NCBI GenBank assembly: GCA_022793195.1
Contig: JAAWCJ010000029.1
Location: 124,001-188,000 of the forward strand
Reading direction: 5' to 3'
Origin: Lachnospiraceae bacterium
GTDB taxonomy: Bacteria; Bacillota; Clostridia; Lachnospirales; Lachnospiraceae
Length of the DNA stretch: 64,000 nt
The notes below the pieces were generated by a model. That model had not been told where the DNA came from. It saw only the letters and a program-made list of their open reading frames with translations, and ran no database searches. Position 1 is the stretch's first letter; every line of letters starts with the position of its first letter. The translations under genes were made by a program, and so were the position numbers. Positions 1 to 8,453 of the stretch are shown piece by piece.

Positions 1-1949
1 GTCTCCAGGCCGTCCATGCCAGGCATCTTCCAGTCCAGAAGAATCACATCATAGTCATTTTGTTCCATGTGGCGCTTCTTTACCAGTTCTACTGCTTCTT
101 CCCCGCTTGTGGCCCATTCCGATTCTATACCGATTTCCTTCAAAGTACTGACAGCGCTGCTGCATAATTCTTCATTATTATCCACCATCAGCATTTTCCA
201 GGGCGGCAGAATCATATCCTTTTCCTGAACCGTGGCTCTTTCCAAATCCAATATAATATGGAATTCACTGCCTTTCCCCTGCTCGCTTTTCAGTTCAATC
301 GTCCCATCCATGGCACTGACAATGGATTTGGTAATTGCCATTCCAAGGCCCGTTCCCTCAATTTTATCCACGTTGGAACTTTTCTCTCTGGCAAAGGTAT
401 CAAAAATATGGGACTGGAACTCCGGACTCATACCGATTCCTGTGTCCCTCACCCGGAAATGGCACCGCACATAAGCCTCTCCCCTGGGTGAAGCTTCCTG
501 TCTCAGATATACCCTGACGGTACCTCCCACCGGTGTAAACTTGATCGCATTGGAAAGCAGGTTGATCAGGATCTGATTCAGGCGTACACTGTCACAGTGT
601 ACCTCCTCTGTTTCAATATCCTGTATGAAAATATCGAAATGCTGTTCCTTGGCCTTCACCTGTGACTGTACGATATTTACAATATTATCCATCGTGTCCC
701 GCAAAGAAACCTGATTCATATTTAAAGACAGCTTCCCGCTTTCAATCTTGGACATATCCAGCACATCATTAATTAATCCCAGCAAGTGCTTACTGGACAA
801 CGTAATTTTTTTCAGGCAGTCCTGTACCCGCGTCATATCATGAATATTGGCTATGGCAATGGCCGACATACCCACAATCCCATTCATAGGTGTACGAATA
901 TCATGGCTCATGTTGGAGAGGAACTCACTTTTCGCCTTATTTGCGCGTACCGCTTCTGCTTTTGCCTCCTCCATCTGCCTGATCTGCCGCTGGGACATCC
1001 GGTAATACATAATAAAGATCGTGACAATGGCCACCATAATAACGGCGCAGGCCCCTGTCATCGCATATACACGCTGATCCCCCAGTTCATTGATGGAATC
1101 GTCCAGGATTCCATAAGGCATCACGCTGACAAGATACCAGTTGGAAAAAGGCAGGGGCGTACAGTAAAGATGCTGATGCACTCCGCCCACCTTTACCAGT
1201 GCGGAATACTCCCCTCCCACTGCGATAGCCGCCTTTAACCCATTTACATACTCTTCAATATCCTTTCCATCTTCTTTGTCATACTGCTCCCGCATACGGT
1301 CAAAATAATTGCTGCGGAAAGCATTGCCATTACGAATCACAAAGCTTCCGTCCCGATGGATGACGTGGCTGTACATCAAGGCATTTTCCTCTTCCAGCAC
1401 CAATGCCTTCTCCAGATATGACATGGGGATACCTGCCACCAGGGCCGTACTGGTTCTCCCGCCATTCATCGGATATGCCGCATCAATTCCCAAAAATAAA
1501 ATCCGTTCTCCATCCGCCCCATATCCACTGGTCACTTTACTGTTTCCAGACACCAAAGAATCCAGGAAGTCCTGCTGGTCAATAATCTCCACAGGTTCTC
1601 CTGAAATCACTTCGCAGTAGCCCTCTTCCGTATAAAAAGCAAGATAAGTAAAGTTTCTGACACTGCCGCTTAGCGCCAGCTCCTCCAGCATCTGGGGCCC
1701 GTATTCCACAGTCTCCGGGTCAGTCCGCTCCACAATTCCCCCGACCTGAGATAACCGAAGATCAATAATCGCCGTAAATTTCTGCTGCAGCTGTTTATTC
1801 ATCTCGCCCATATAAATCGCGCCTATCTCACTGATGGAGGCTTCGCTCCTCTGGGACATGACAACCGATACCCCGAAAAAGACCACGGCGCACAAAAGAA
1901 TCAGGCAGGTAAAGCTGGCTACTAAAAACTTCTTTGGTTTCTGAATCAT
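1..1949 (-). CDS. Hybrid sensor histidine kinase with extracellular Cache-like sensor (C-terminus cut by window edge)
   Basis: Reading the complement from an ATG at 1949 gives an open frame of 649 codons that leaves the window at base 1. AGAAGGAG lies 9-10 bases before the ATG. Order: membrane segment at about residues 9-32, an extracellular region of about 260 residues resembling double-Cache ligand sensors, a second membrane segment near 295-320, a HisKA domain with SHDIRTPMN (phospho-His about residue 349), an HATPase domain with N box (LLSNAIKFT), DTGIGM and GTGLGMAI, and a receiver domain starting MLMVDNNEE. The window ends just after the receiver phospho-acceptor (Asp 639, in LLDWKMPGMDG). 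Membrane-bound phosphorelay kinase; the ligand cannot be read from sequence. No DNA-binding output is seen in the visible part. It is divergent from another hybrid kinase at 2183. Confidence 0.93.
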   Translation of the reverse strand, partial: MIQKPKKFLVASFTCLILLCAVVFFGVSVVMSQRSEASISEIGAIYMGEMNKQLQQKFTAIIDLRLSQVGGIVERTDPETVEYGPQMLEELALSGSVRNFTYLAFYTEEGYCEVISGEPVEIIDQQDFLDSLVSGNSKVTSGYGADGERILFLGIDAAYPMNGGRTSTALVAGIPMSYLEKALVLEEENALMYSHVIHRDGSFVIRNGNAFRSNYFDRMREQYDKEDGKDIEEYVNGLKAAIAVGGEYSALVKVGGVHQHLYCTPLPFSNWYLVSVMPYGILDDSINELGDQRVYAMTGACAVIMVAIVTIFIMYYRMSQRQIRQMEEAKAEAVRANKAKSEFLSNMSHDIRTPMNGIVGMSAIAIANIHDMTRVQDCLKKITLSSKHLLGLINDVLDMSKIESGKLSLNMNQVSLRDTMDNIVNIVQSQVKAKEQHFDIFIQDIETEEVHCDSVRLNQILINLLSNAIKFTPVGGTVRVYLRQEASPRGEAYVRCHFRVRDTGIGMSPEFQSHIFDTFAREKSSNVDKIEGTGLGMAITKSIVSAMDGTIELKSEQGKGSEFHIILDLERATVQEKDMILPPWKMLMVDNNEELCSSAVSTLKEIGIESEWATSGEEAVELVKKRHMEQNDYDVILLDWKMPGMDGLE

Positions 1950-2013
1950 GAATATGTAACTCCTTCTATTACGATAAAAACTCCATGCAAAAAAGGGCAT
2001 TATTATGTTTATC

Positions 2014-2042
2014 AATGTACCACAATCGCCGTGATTATTCAA
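2014..2042 (-). promoter_or_regulatory. Probable promoter of the Cache hybrid kinase
   Basis: On the complement, TTGAAT (2037-2042) and TACATT (2014-2019) are separated by 17 bases, and TGG before the -10 makes it an extended -10. It points at the kinase starting at 1949. Sequence-only prediction. Confidence 0.45.
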
Positions 2043-2088
2043 GATAGATTTCAAGTTTTAATTTTTATTGTAAAATAATTCTCAGGTA

Positions 2089-2117
2089 ATGACAGTCTCT
2101 TTTTTTTATGATAAAAT
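2089..2117 (+). promoter_or_regulatory. Probable promoter of the PAS hybrid kinase
   Basis: ATGACA (2089-2094), 17-base spacer, TAAAAT (2112-2117), with TGA directly before the -10 (extended -10). The -10 overlaps the upstream ATG at 2108, which excludes that codon as the start and supports translation from 2183. Confidence 0.6.
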
Positions 2118-2182
2118 TCATTTTAAAACAGCGCCATCAACCGGCAGCCTTGCCAGCCGGCAGCAGAGAAAAGGAAAAAAAT

Positions 2183-4321
2183 ATGAACAGGCAGACCATA
2201 GAGCATTATTTAATTGAAGACATTTTATCCCTGTTAAGTATCCTGGAAGACAACAATATGGATATTTACCTCCTTATGGAGAATAAAACCAGACTTCCTG
2301 CATTTCTGGATGCTAAAAATATCCAGGCAGCATATGAAGTCATTAAATTTATGGACGAAATGCCCGGTGGATTTTTAATCTATCAGGCAAATGAAAGTGA
2401 GAAAATCCTCTACACAAATAAAGCACTGATCCGCATGTTCCAGTGCTGTACCAGGCAGGATTTCCGGGAGTTAACCGGGAATTCCTTCCGGGGGATTGTC
2501 CATCCCGACGACCTTGAATCAGTAGAGCAAAGTATCGCAGAACAAATTGCCGCCAGCCAGTACGATTTAGATTATGTGGAATACCGCATCATCCGAAAAG
2601 ACGGCCAAATACGCTGGATTGAAGACTACGGCCATTTTGTCCATACCCGTTCCGTCGGTGATATTTTCTATGTGTTTTTAGGTGATGCAACAGAAAAAAA
2701 GATTCGTCTTCTGGCAGAAAAAAACGCCTTTTTAGAGGTGATTGAGGGACTCAGCCTCAATTATGAATCCATTCTTTATGTGGACCTGGATACGGACCAG
2801 ATTCTTCCCTACAGGCTCAGCCGCCGGATTAAGCCTCTCTTTGAAAGCCCCCGCCCGACCAGGGATTTCTGTTCCTATACTACGGAATATGAAAATGCCT
2901 GGGTTTTGCCTGAAGACCGTGAAGCCCTTAAAAAAGCTACTTCACCGGAATATATCCGCCAAAAACTCTCAGGCAGCAAAACCTATTACATCAACTACCG
3001 GATTTCAGAAAAAGAAGAACAGCAGTATCTGCAGCTTCGCATTGTAAATGTGGGAAAAACTGGAAATGTCTCCCAGGTGGTTATGGGTTATCGGCGGATT
3101 GATGATGAAATCCAGCGCGAAATGGAGCAGAATCAAATTCTCGAGGAAGCCCTTGGCAACGCAAACCTGGCCATCACCGCAAAAAATACTTTTCTTTCCA
3201 ATATGTCCCACGATATGCGCACTCCCCTCAACGCTATTTTCGGTTATGCCAGACTGGCAAAACAAAACCTTCACGACACCGAAGCTGCTATGAACTATCT
3301 GAACCGCATCGAAACTGCCAGCCGGCAGCTTTTGGATATGATTGAAAAGGTATTGGAAATTTCCTGGACTGAGGCAAACGACTTCCCTCTCCTGGAGGAC
3401 GAATGTTGTCTGTCCGACCTGATGGCAGAAATCCACAGAGTCATTCTTCCACAAACTGCTGATAAAAATATCTCTTTTTCTGTGGATTTTGCAGGTCTTA
3501 CACATCCAAACGTTTACTGCGACCAGGATAAACTGAAGCAGATTCTACTGTATTTGGCCAACAATGCCGTCACTTATACGAAAAACGACGGCCGTATTTC
3601 CATATCGGCCGCTGAGCTTAAAAACTTTCCAAATGGCTATGCCGTGTATCAATTCGCTGTTGAGGATACCGGAATCGGAATCGGCAAAGATTTCCTTGGC
3701 CATATTTTTGAACCTTTTGAGCGCGAAAAAAATACCACCTTCAGCGGTGTCCATGGTTCCGGGCTGGGACTCACCATTGCCCGGAACCTGGTGGAGCGCA
3801 TGGGCGGAACCATTGAAGTAAGCAGCAATCCCGGCCAGGGAAGCACCTTCACCGTCACCTTACGTTTCCGTATGCAAAAACAGCTTCATTCCATGTCCGT
3901 GGACGCAGATATGGAATTTCCTTTGCCAAAAAACCAAAAGATTCTCCTGGTGGAGGACAATGAACTCAATATGGAAATTGAAACGGAAATCTTAAAAAGC
4001 CTGGGATTTCTTGTGGAACCGGCCGGCGACGGCAGTGTCGCCCTTGAAAAAATCAAGAATTCCAAGCTTGGCGAATATGCTCTGGTTCTCACAGATATCC
4101 AGATGCCCATTCTGGACGGCTGGCAAACTGCCCTGGCTATCCGCCGCCTTGAAAATCCGGCCCTGTCCCATATTCCAATCATTGCGCTTTCCGCCAATGC
4201 CTTTGAAAGTGACCGCTCCAAATCCATCGAATGTGGGATTGATGCGCATTTGACAAAACCGGTGGATGTCCCCCTTTTGGTGGAAACCATCAAAAAAACC
4301 CTTCAAAAACATCAGCTGTAA
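2183..4321 (+). CDS. PAS-domain hybrid histidine kinase/response regulator
   Basis: A 712-residue cytoplasmic phosphorelay kinase with no clear membrane segment. Start chosen at 2183 because AAAAGGAAAA precedes it, while the in-frame ATG at 2108 has no ribosome site and lies within the promoter. Order: N-terminal helical part (1-65), PAS sensor (about 70-185), a second unassigned sensor-like region (about 190-315), HisKA with SHDMRTPLN (phospho-His 343), HATPase with NNAVTYT, DTGIGIG and GSGLGL, then a C-terminal receiver (VEDNELN; phospho-acceptor Asp 638 in LTDIQMP). There is no output domain, so phosphate must go to a partner or the receiver acts allosterically. It is transcribed away from the Cache hybrid kinase, and the two may form one circuit (inference). 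It ends 8 bases from the convergent M20 remnant. Confidence 0.93.
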   Translation: MNRQTIEHYLIEDILSLLSILEDNNMDIYLLMENKTRLPAFLDAKNIQAAYEVIKFMDEMPGGFLIYQANESEKILYTNKALIRMFQCCTRQDFRELTGNSFRGIVHPDDLESVEQSIAEQIAASQYDLDYVEYRIIRKDGQIRWIEDYGHFVHTRSVGDIFYVFLGDATEKKIRLLAEKNAFLEVIEGLSLNYESILYVDLDTDQILPYRLSRRIKPLFESPRPTRDFCSYTTEYENAWVLPEDREALKKATSPEYIRQKLSGSKTYYINYRISEKEEQQYLQLRIVNVGKTGNVSQVVMGYRRIDDEIQREMEQNQILEEALGNANLAITAKNTFLSNMSHDMRTPLNAIFGYARLAKQNLHDTEAAMNYLNRIETASRQLLDMIEKVLEISWTEANDFPLLEDECCLSDLMAEIHRVILPQTADKNISFSVDFAGLTHPNVYCDQDKLKQILLYLANNAVTYTKNDGRISISAAELKNFPNGYAVYQFAVEDTGIGIGKDFLGHIFEPFEREKNTTFSGVHGSGLGLTIARNLVERMGGTIEVSSNPGQGSTFTVTLRFRMQKQLHSMSVDADMEFPLPKNQKILLVEDNELNMEIETEILKSLGFLVEPAGDGSVALEKIKNSKLGEYALVLTDIQMPILDGWQTALAIRRLENPALSHIPIIALSANAFESDRSKSIECGIDAHLTKPVDVPLLVETIKKTLQKHQL

Positions 4322-4329
4322 TCTGTTTT

Positions 4330-5601
4330 TCAGCACTGCCTCATCAGGCGGATAAAAAATTCGACGCTGCGGTGTACGGTTTCCAGCCGCACCCTCTCAT
4401 TGTTACCGTGGATGGTCCCCCGTTCTTCCGCTGTCAGGTCCATGGCAGAAAACCGGTATACGTGGTTGGAAATCCTTCCATAATGGCGGCTGTCGGAGCA
4501 CTATACCATCAGATAAGGGGACACCAGGCAGCCTTCCCAGGTGGAAGCCACGGAACGTGCCACTTTATCCCAGGCAGGACAGTTCGTTTCTGAAATGGGG
4601 CTGGGATCCATCCCCTGTATTTTTGTAATCTCCACATCAGGATTCCCCGCTGTTTCCCGCAGATACTTGAGAGCGCTGGAAATGGTATCCTGCGGATTCA
4701 GGCGGATATTGGAAACCATGGAGGCCTCCGGCGGTATCACATTGGAAGCATCACTCCCTTTCATCTGAGTAAAGGCCACAGTGGTCCGCATAAGAGCATT
4801 CAACTCCCCTCCCCCCTTTTTACAGATGGAATCCAAAATCCCGGAAAAGCACCAAAGATTGGAAAAAATCATGCGGTAAAGAAAAGAGGAATGGCGCCCC
4901 AGCGTATCAAACATCTCCGCCACAGGTTTTGTCAAGTGGGCTTTAAAAGGATGGCTTTCCACTTTACAGCAAACATCCGCCAAAATCCCCACAGGCGTAT
5001 GGGGCTTTGGCGCAGACGCATGGCCTCCGGCTGATTTTGTCCTGTAGCTTACGTCTAAAAGTCCCTTTTCCGCAATGCCGATCAGGCCACAGGGCATTGT
5101 CACACCGGGGAATATATCTTCTACCACTGCTCCGCCCTCATCCACCACCAAAGCCGGAGTAATGCCGTTTTTCTCAAAATAGTCTACAATATGTACGGCT
5201 CCTTTGCCATTGACCTCCTCCCCGCCGGAAAATGCAAAGTAAATATCATGTTCGGGCACGAATCCTTCGGTAATCAGATGATTGGCTGCCGTCAGCACAC
5301 CATTGAAAGTGATCTTTGTATCCAGAGTCCCCCTGCCCCACAGCACATTATTTTCAATAATCCCGTCAAAAGGCGGCTTTTCCCAGGCAGCCTCATCCTC
5401 TTCCTCACGATTGTAGCGGGAAACTGTTTTACACATCACCAACTCCCGCAGATTTTCCACTGCCTGGTTTTTGTCAAATTCTTCTGTTCCTTCTAAAGAA
5501 GCCACTGCCCCCTTCGGCTTAAAGCGCACAGTACGCACCAGAATCACCCCGACAAATGCCAGTACCACTAAAAGAATTGCCAATATAACATAAAGCACCA
5601 T
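4330..5601 (-). pseudogene. M20-family metallopeptidase, broken by an amber codon and an internal deletion
   Basis: From ATG 5601 (GGAGGAAAACC ribosome site) the frame runs through an N-terminal membrane anchor and M20 carboxypeptidase sequence (PPFDGII, GRGTLDTK, FSGGEEVNGKGA, GGHASAPKPHTP) to TAG at 4501-4503, giving 366 residues. The same frame continues past TAG for 56 more family-like codons (CSDSRHYG, YRFSAMDL, IHGNNER) to TGA at 4330-4332. From memory of the family the stop replaces a Gln codon, so CAG to TAG is likely. The segment expected to hold the HxDVVP metal-binding motif, between KTVSRYN and WEKPPFDG, is also absent without a frameshift (about 55-65 residues). The truncated product would lack metal ligands from both ends. 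Membrane genes upstream probably belonged to the same operon. Confidence 0.82.
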
Positions 5602-5641
5602 GGTTTTCCTCCTTCTCCATAAACCTTTTTATTTATACTTT

Positions 5642-6316
5642 TCAGGAAAGCTTTCCCTTTTTATATAAGAACCTGGCAACAGCCAGTGTAAACAATACCC
5701 CTACAGGAACCATAATCCCCACAGTGCCGGCATTAAGCCCCGGCACAAAAATGAACAAGGCCAGCATCAGAACCATCGGCGCAATGGCAAGTTTCAGGTT
5801 TTTTGAAACAAATACCACCGCAAGGCCGCCAAACAGCGCCGGAAGAAGCTGGGCAAATGCCGCCGTCAGTATCTCTGAGGAAAGAATCGGCGACAGCGGA
5901 ATAATCAGCAGGACCCCCAAAAGGATAATGGCCGTAGTGACAATGCTGGATACGGCAATGGATATGGTGGAAATGATTTCCCCCTCCTCAGAATTGGCCT
6001 TTACACCCGCTCTTTCCATGGCATCAATGGCACAAGGCAGTTTCAGGTTGGAAATATTCCCCGTCACAAAGGATAAATAAGAACCGCCGGCTCCCAACAT
6101 CGGTACATAAGTAAAGATTTCCACAATCCCCACTGCCCAGTACATGGGGAGAATCGCCAAAGTTCCCCGTGCAAGGGGGCCCCATTTGGGCGGCGCCTGG
6201 AAAATGACCGCCACCGCAAAGGGAAATGCCAAAATCAACACAAACAGTGTCAGCCCCCAAATCCTTCCTGCCCTATGGACGCTGTCCATATAAGTAAGCG
6301 TTTCTTTTTTCTTCAT
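5642..6316 (-). CDS. Conserved multi-pass membrane protein of the M20 module
   Basis: 224 residues starting at ATG 6316 with GGGAGGGGCAAAGTA before it. About six hydrophobic helices are visible (near 17-37, 47-72, 108-130, 133-152, 158-172 and 178-215). No catalytic motif or named domain is recognised. It starts 17 bases after the truncated membrane gene 6333-6596 and precedes the broken M20 peptidase by 40 bases, so the three look like one former operon, possibly a transporter or permease feeding a peptidase (inference). This frame is itself intact, but both neighbours are damaged, so it may be non-functional. Confidence 0.7.
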   Translation of the reverse strand: MKKKETLTYMDSVHRAGRIWGLTLFVLILAFPFAVAVIFQAPPKWGPLARGTLAILPMYWAVGIVEIFTYVPMLGAGGSYLSFVTGNISNLKLPCAIDAMERAGVKANSEEGEIISTISIAVSSIVTTAIILLGVLLIIPLSPILSSEILTAAFAQLLPALFGGLAVVFVSKNLKLAIAPMVLMLALFIFVPGLNAGTVGIMVPVGVLFTLAVARFLYKKGKLS

Positions 6317-6332
6317 TACTTTGCCCCTCCCT

Positions 6333-6596
6333 TCAGCTTAGCCACGCCGTAATCGGAATCGCCGCAGCCATGCCGCATATGAGGCTAAAGGGCAGCGCAT
6401 AATCCGTAACCCATCTTTGATTCAGCTTTTTAGATAATAATCCGCAGAAAACCATTACCACAGCAGACACCAGCATGACAAAGACTGGTATCAGCCCTGA
6501 CATATCCCCATGGAACACCAGTCCCACATCACTGAACACATACCCTAAAAAAGCGGAAATCATACCGAGAAACATGGCAAAAGAATCGCTGTACAA
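6333..6596 (-). pseudogene. 5'-truncated membrane protein gene
   Basis: 87 codons readable from a TTG at 6596; no ATG or GTG and no ribosome site is near. The frame stays open further upstream through the terminator of the SH3 gene and into that gene, so the first residues are not native. The remaining part has three hydrophobic helices and the C-terminal pattern WVTDYALPFS..GMAAAIP. It resembles the end of a larger, about 200-250 residue membrane protein, possibly DUF5058-like (weak, from memory). Best read as a gene whose 5' half and promoter were deleted up to the neighbouring terminator. Confidence 0.62.
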
Positions 6597-6601
6597 TAAA
6601 A

Positions 6602-6628
6602 GGACTATTGCAAATCCTGCAACAGTCC
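6602..6628 (-). terminator. Rho-independent terminator of the PHP/SH3 operon
   Basis: An 11-base inverted repeat with one mismatch (GGACTRTTGCA and its complement) with a 5-base loop; on the complement it is followed by TTTTATT. It lies 15 bases beyond the stop of the SH3-domain gene and runs directly into the truncated membrane ORF. Confidence 0.8.
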
Positions 6629-6643
6629 CTTTTCTTTTCTCTG

Positions 6644-7480
6644 CTATTCTGTTGTCAAAAGGCTTGTAACCGCGTAAACTTCCGTACCGTTATAGTCTAG
6701 CTTTGACCAGCCGTTGCTGCCGATTCCGGTGCGTACCAGATACTCCCCATGATTTAAACTGCCCACAATATTTTCTTCTGTTGTAGAATCCGGTGCGGAC
6801 CGAAGATATACCTCTTCTTTGGCTGTTACATTGTCCGAAGCTTCCTGATACGTGGGCACAGACGAAGAAGAACCATCCGTGGAAAGATAGCTGGTGACAG
6901 CATAAAGCACCTGCCCCTCATATTCCACTCTGGACCAGCCGTTATGGCCGATTCCGGTACGTTTAATCCAGTCTCCGTTATAAATCTTGGCAACCACATC
7001 CTCATCTTTTTCCGTGCTGGGAACCCGCCGGAGGTTTGTCTCTATCCGCGCCGTTACCTGTTCGTCCACAATCTGAAAATGGACGCCATGTTCCGTAATG
7101 GTGGAACCTACAGAAGGCGCTGTGTTTCCTTCTGTGGGCGGGGGCGCTTCACTGCTCTCCCCGGCCTGTCCGCTTTCCGGCGCCGTCTGTGTGCTTCCGG
7201 CTTCACTGCTTCCTTCAGGCACAATGGGCTTAACTGTCGGCCCGTTTTCACCTGGCGGCGTAGTGGGAGGTTCCGTCTGTCCATTCTCTCCCGACGGCCC
7301 GGCCGCCGCTAAGGTTCCCGCCTCAGAGGAAGGGACCGAAACATTATTCTTCCCGGAACGGCCACTGGCCGCATAGCTGATGCCATAAGAGGCACCGCCA
7401 ATTACTATAATAATTAATAAAAACACGAGAATACCCGCCACTTCTCTGTGATCGGACATCCACTGTCTGATTCCCCGCAT
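6644..7480 (-). CDS. Membrane-anchored protein with two SH3b domains
   Basis: 278 residues, ATG at 7480 with GGAGGAATTAT before it. Short cytoplasmic N-terminus, one membrane helix at about 16-36, an extracellular low-complexity linker (about 40-125) rich in Pro, Gly, Ser, Thr and Glu, then two bacterial SH3 repeats at about 138-203 and 215-277. Each repeat has an NLRR or YLRS start and a TGIG.NGWS core. Such domains bind cell-wall peptide or glycan, so an envelope-located sensor or anchor is likely; no hydrolase domain is present. It lies 49 bases downstream of the PHP gene and probably shares its transcript. A strong terminator follows. Confidence 0.85.
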   Translation of the reverse strand: MRGIRQWMSDHREVAGILVFLLIIIVIGGASYGISYAASGRSGKNNVSVPSSEAGTLAAAGPSGENGQTEPPTTPPGENGPTVKPIVPEGSSEAGSTQTAPESGQAGESSEAPPPTEGNTAPSVGSTITEHGVHFQIVDEQVTARIETNLRRVPSTEKDEDVVAKIYNGDWIKRTGIGHNGWSRVEYEGQVLYAVTSYLSTDGSSSSVPTYQEASDNVTAKEEVYLRSAPDSTTEENIVGSLNHGEYLVRTGIGSNGWSKLDYNGTEVYAVTSLLTTE

Positions 7481-7529
7481 ATAATTCCTCCGTTAGTCTC
7501 TGTCTGCGAAGGCCTCCTTCTCCGGGCAG

Positions 7530-8318
7530 CTACCTCCGCTCCAGCAAAAACCCCACTTCCCTGAGCCCCAGCCTCCTGGCATGATATCTGGCAACTGAGA
7601 TGCCCCGGTTATAAATCTTCCATCCGGCTCCAATGGTGGCTGCCCACAGTTTCGTCCTCTCTTTAGGCGCCCTCTCTGTTCCGCCGCAGCCGTCGATCTT
7701 CTTCTCCTTTACCAAACGGATCAAATCATCCGCACATGTGACCGGCTCGTTGATTTCCGTATAAGCCATACCGATATAATCCATTTTATGAGAATCGGAA
7801 CCGCCAAAGCAGACTTTCCGGTATCTGGCCGCAAGATACGCTGCTTTCCTGTTGGATGCCGGAAGTTCGCAAGTATTAAAGGCCTCTATAAAATCAAATT
7901 CGTGAATCAGCTCCGGCTCCCGTTCCAGACGTTTGGAGCACATGGCGCTTAAAAATTTGGCCCCATAGGGGTGGGCCGGCCCCAGGATCCCTCCATACTG
8001 ATGGACAATCCCTGCCAGCAGGCGAACCGGAAGTCCTCTCACTTCCAGAATCCGCAAATCTACGTCATCCGGCATGACCACCAAAATGTGCCCTGCGTCA
8101 AGAGTATCATACTCAATCCCCCGAAGTACCACAAAATCCTGGAGCCCGCCGTTTTCCTCTTTCATTCTAAGCCACTCCCGATATCCTCTGTAGCTGTTAT
8201 GATCTGTAACCATCATGCCTGCAAAGCCTTTTTCTTTAAGAAGCTTCGCATACTCCAGAACATCCACCCTGGCATCCAGGGAACCGTTCCGTGTATGGCA
8301 ATGAAAGTCGAACTTCAA
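7530..8318 (-). CDS. PHP-domain metal-dependent phosphoesterase
   Basis: 262 residues. All PHP metal-ligand motifs are present: HCHT at 6-9, TDHN, the GIEY Glu, DAGH, PAHPYG, FIEAFN and the late SDSH. The fold hydrolyses phosphoesters with two or three metals; the substrate is not evident (relatives include nucleoside bisphosphate phosphatases and histidinol-phosphatase). The start is a TTG at 8318 with AAAGGGATG upstream; no ATG lies nearby in frame. A good promoter sits 50-80 bases upstream. First gene of a probable operon with the SH3-domain protein. Confidence 0.86.
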   Translation of the reverse strand: MKFDFHCHTRNGSLDARVDVLEYAKLLKEKGFAGMMVTDHNSYRGYREWLRMKEENGGLQDFVVLRGIEYDTLDAGHILVVMPDDVDLRILEVRGLPVRLLAGIVHQYGGILGPAHPYGAKFLSAMCSKRLEREPELIHEFDFIEAFNTCELPASNRKAAYLAARYRKVCFGGSDSHKMDYIGMAYTEINEPVTCADDLIRLVKEKKIDGCGGTERAPKERTKLWAATIGAGWKIYNRGISVARYHARRLGLREVGFLLERR

Positions 8319-8369
8319 ACTATCATCCCTTTCTCATCTTAATACAATGCCCCGCGGCTTGCAGTTATC

Positions 8370-8398
8370 ACTGTACCATTTTTTTTGGTTCAGGTAAA
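8370..8398 (-). promoter_or_regulatory. Promoter of the PHP/SH3 operon
   Basis: Complement reads TTTACC (8393-8398), 17-base spacer, TACAGT (8370-8375), with TGG giving an extended -10. Predicted start of transcription is about 45 bases before the TTG start codon. Confidence 0.55.
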
Positions 8399-8453
8399 GG
8401 CTTATCTTTAATTTCCAGCCAATTCATAAAGAATTAAGGTATCCTTCCGGTTT

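Noticed and set aside
786-1238. 150-codon plus-strand frame
   Set aside because: It lies wholly antisense to the Cache hybrid kinase, has no ribosome site and no family-like sequence.
4501-4503. TAG in the M20 gene as a read-through pyrrolysine codon
   Set aside because: No pyrrolysine machinery is seen, the expected residue is Gln, and the gene also lacks a metal-binding segment, so simple decay is more likely.
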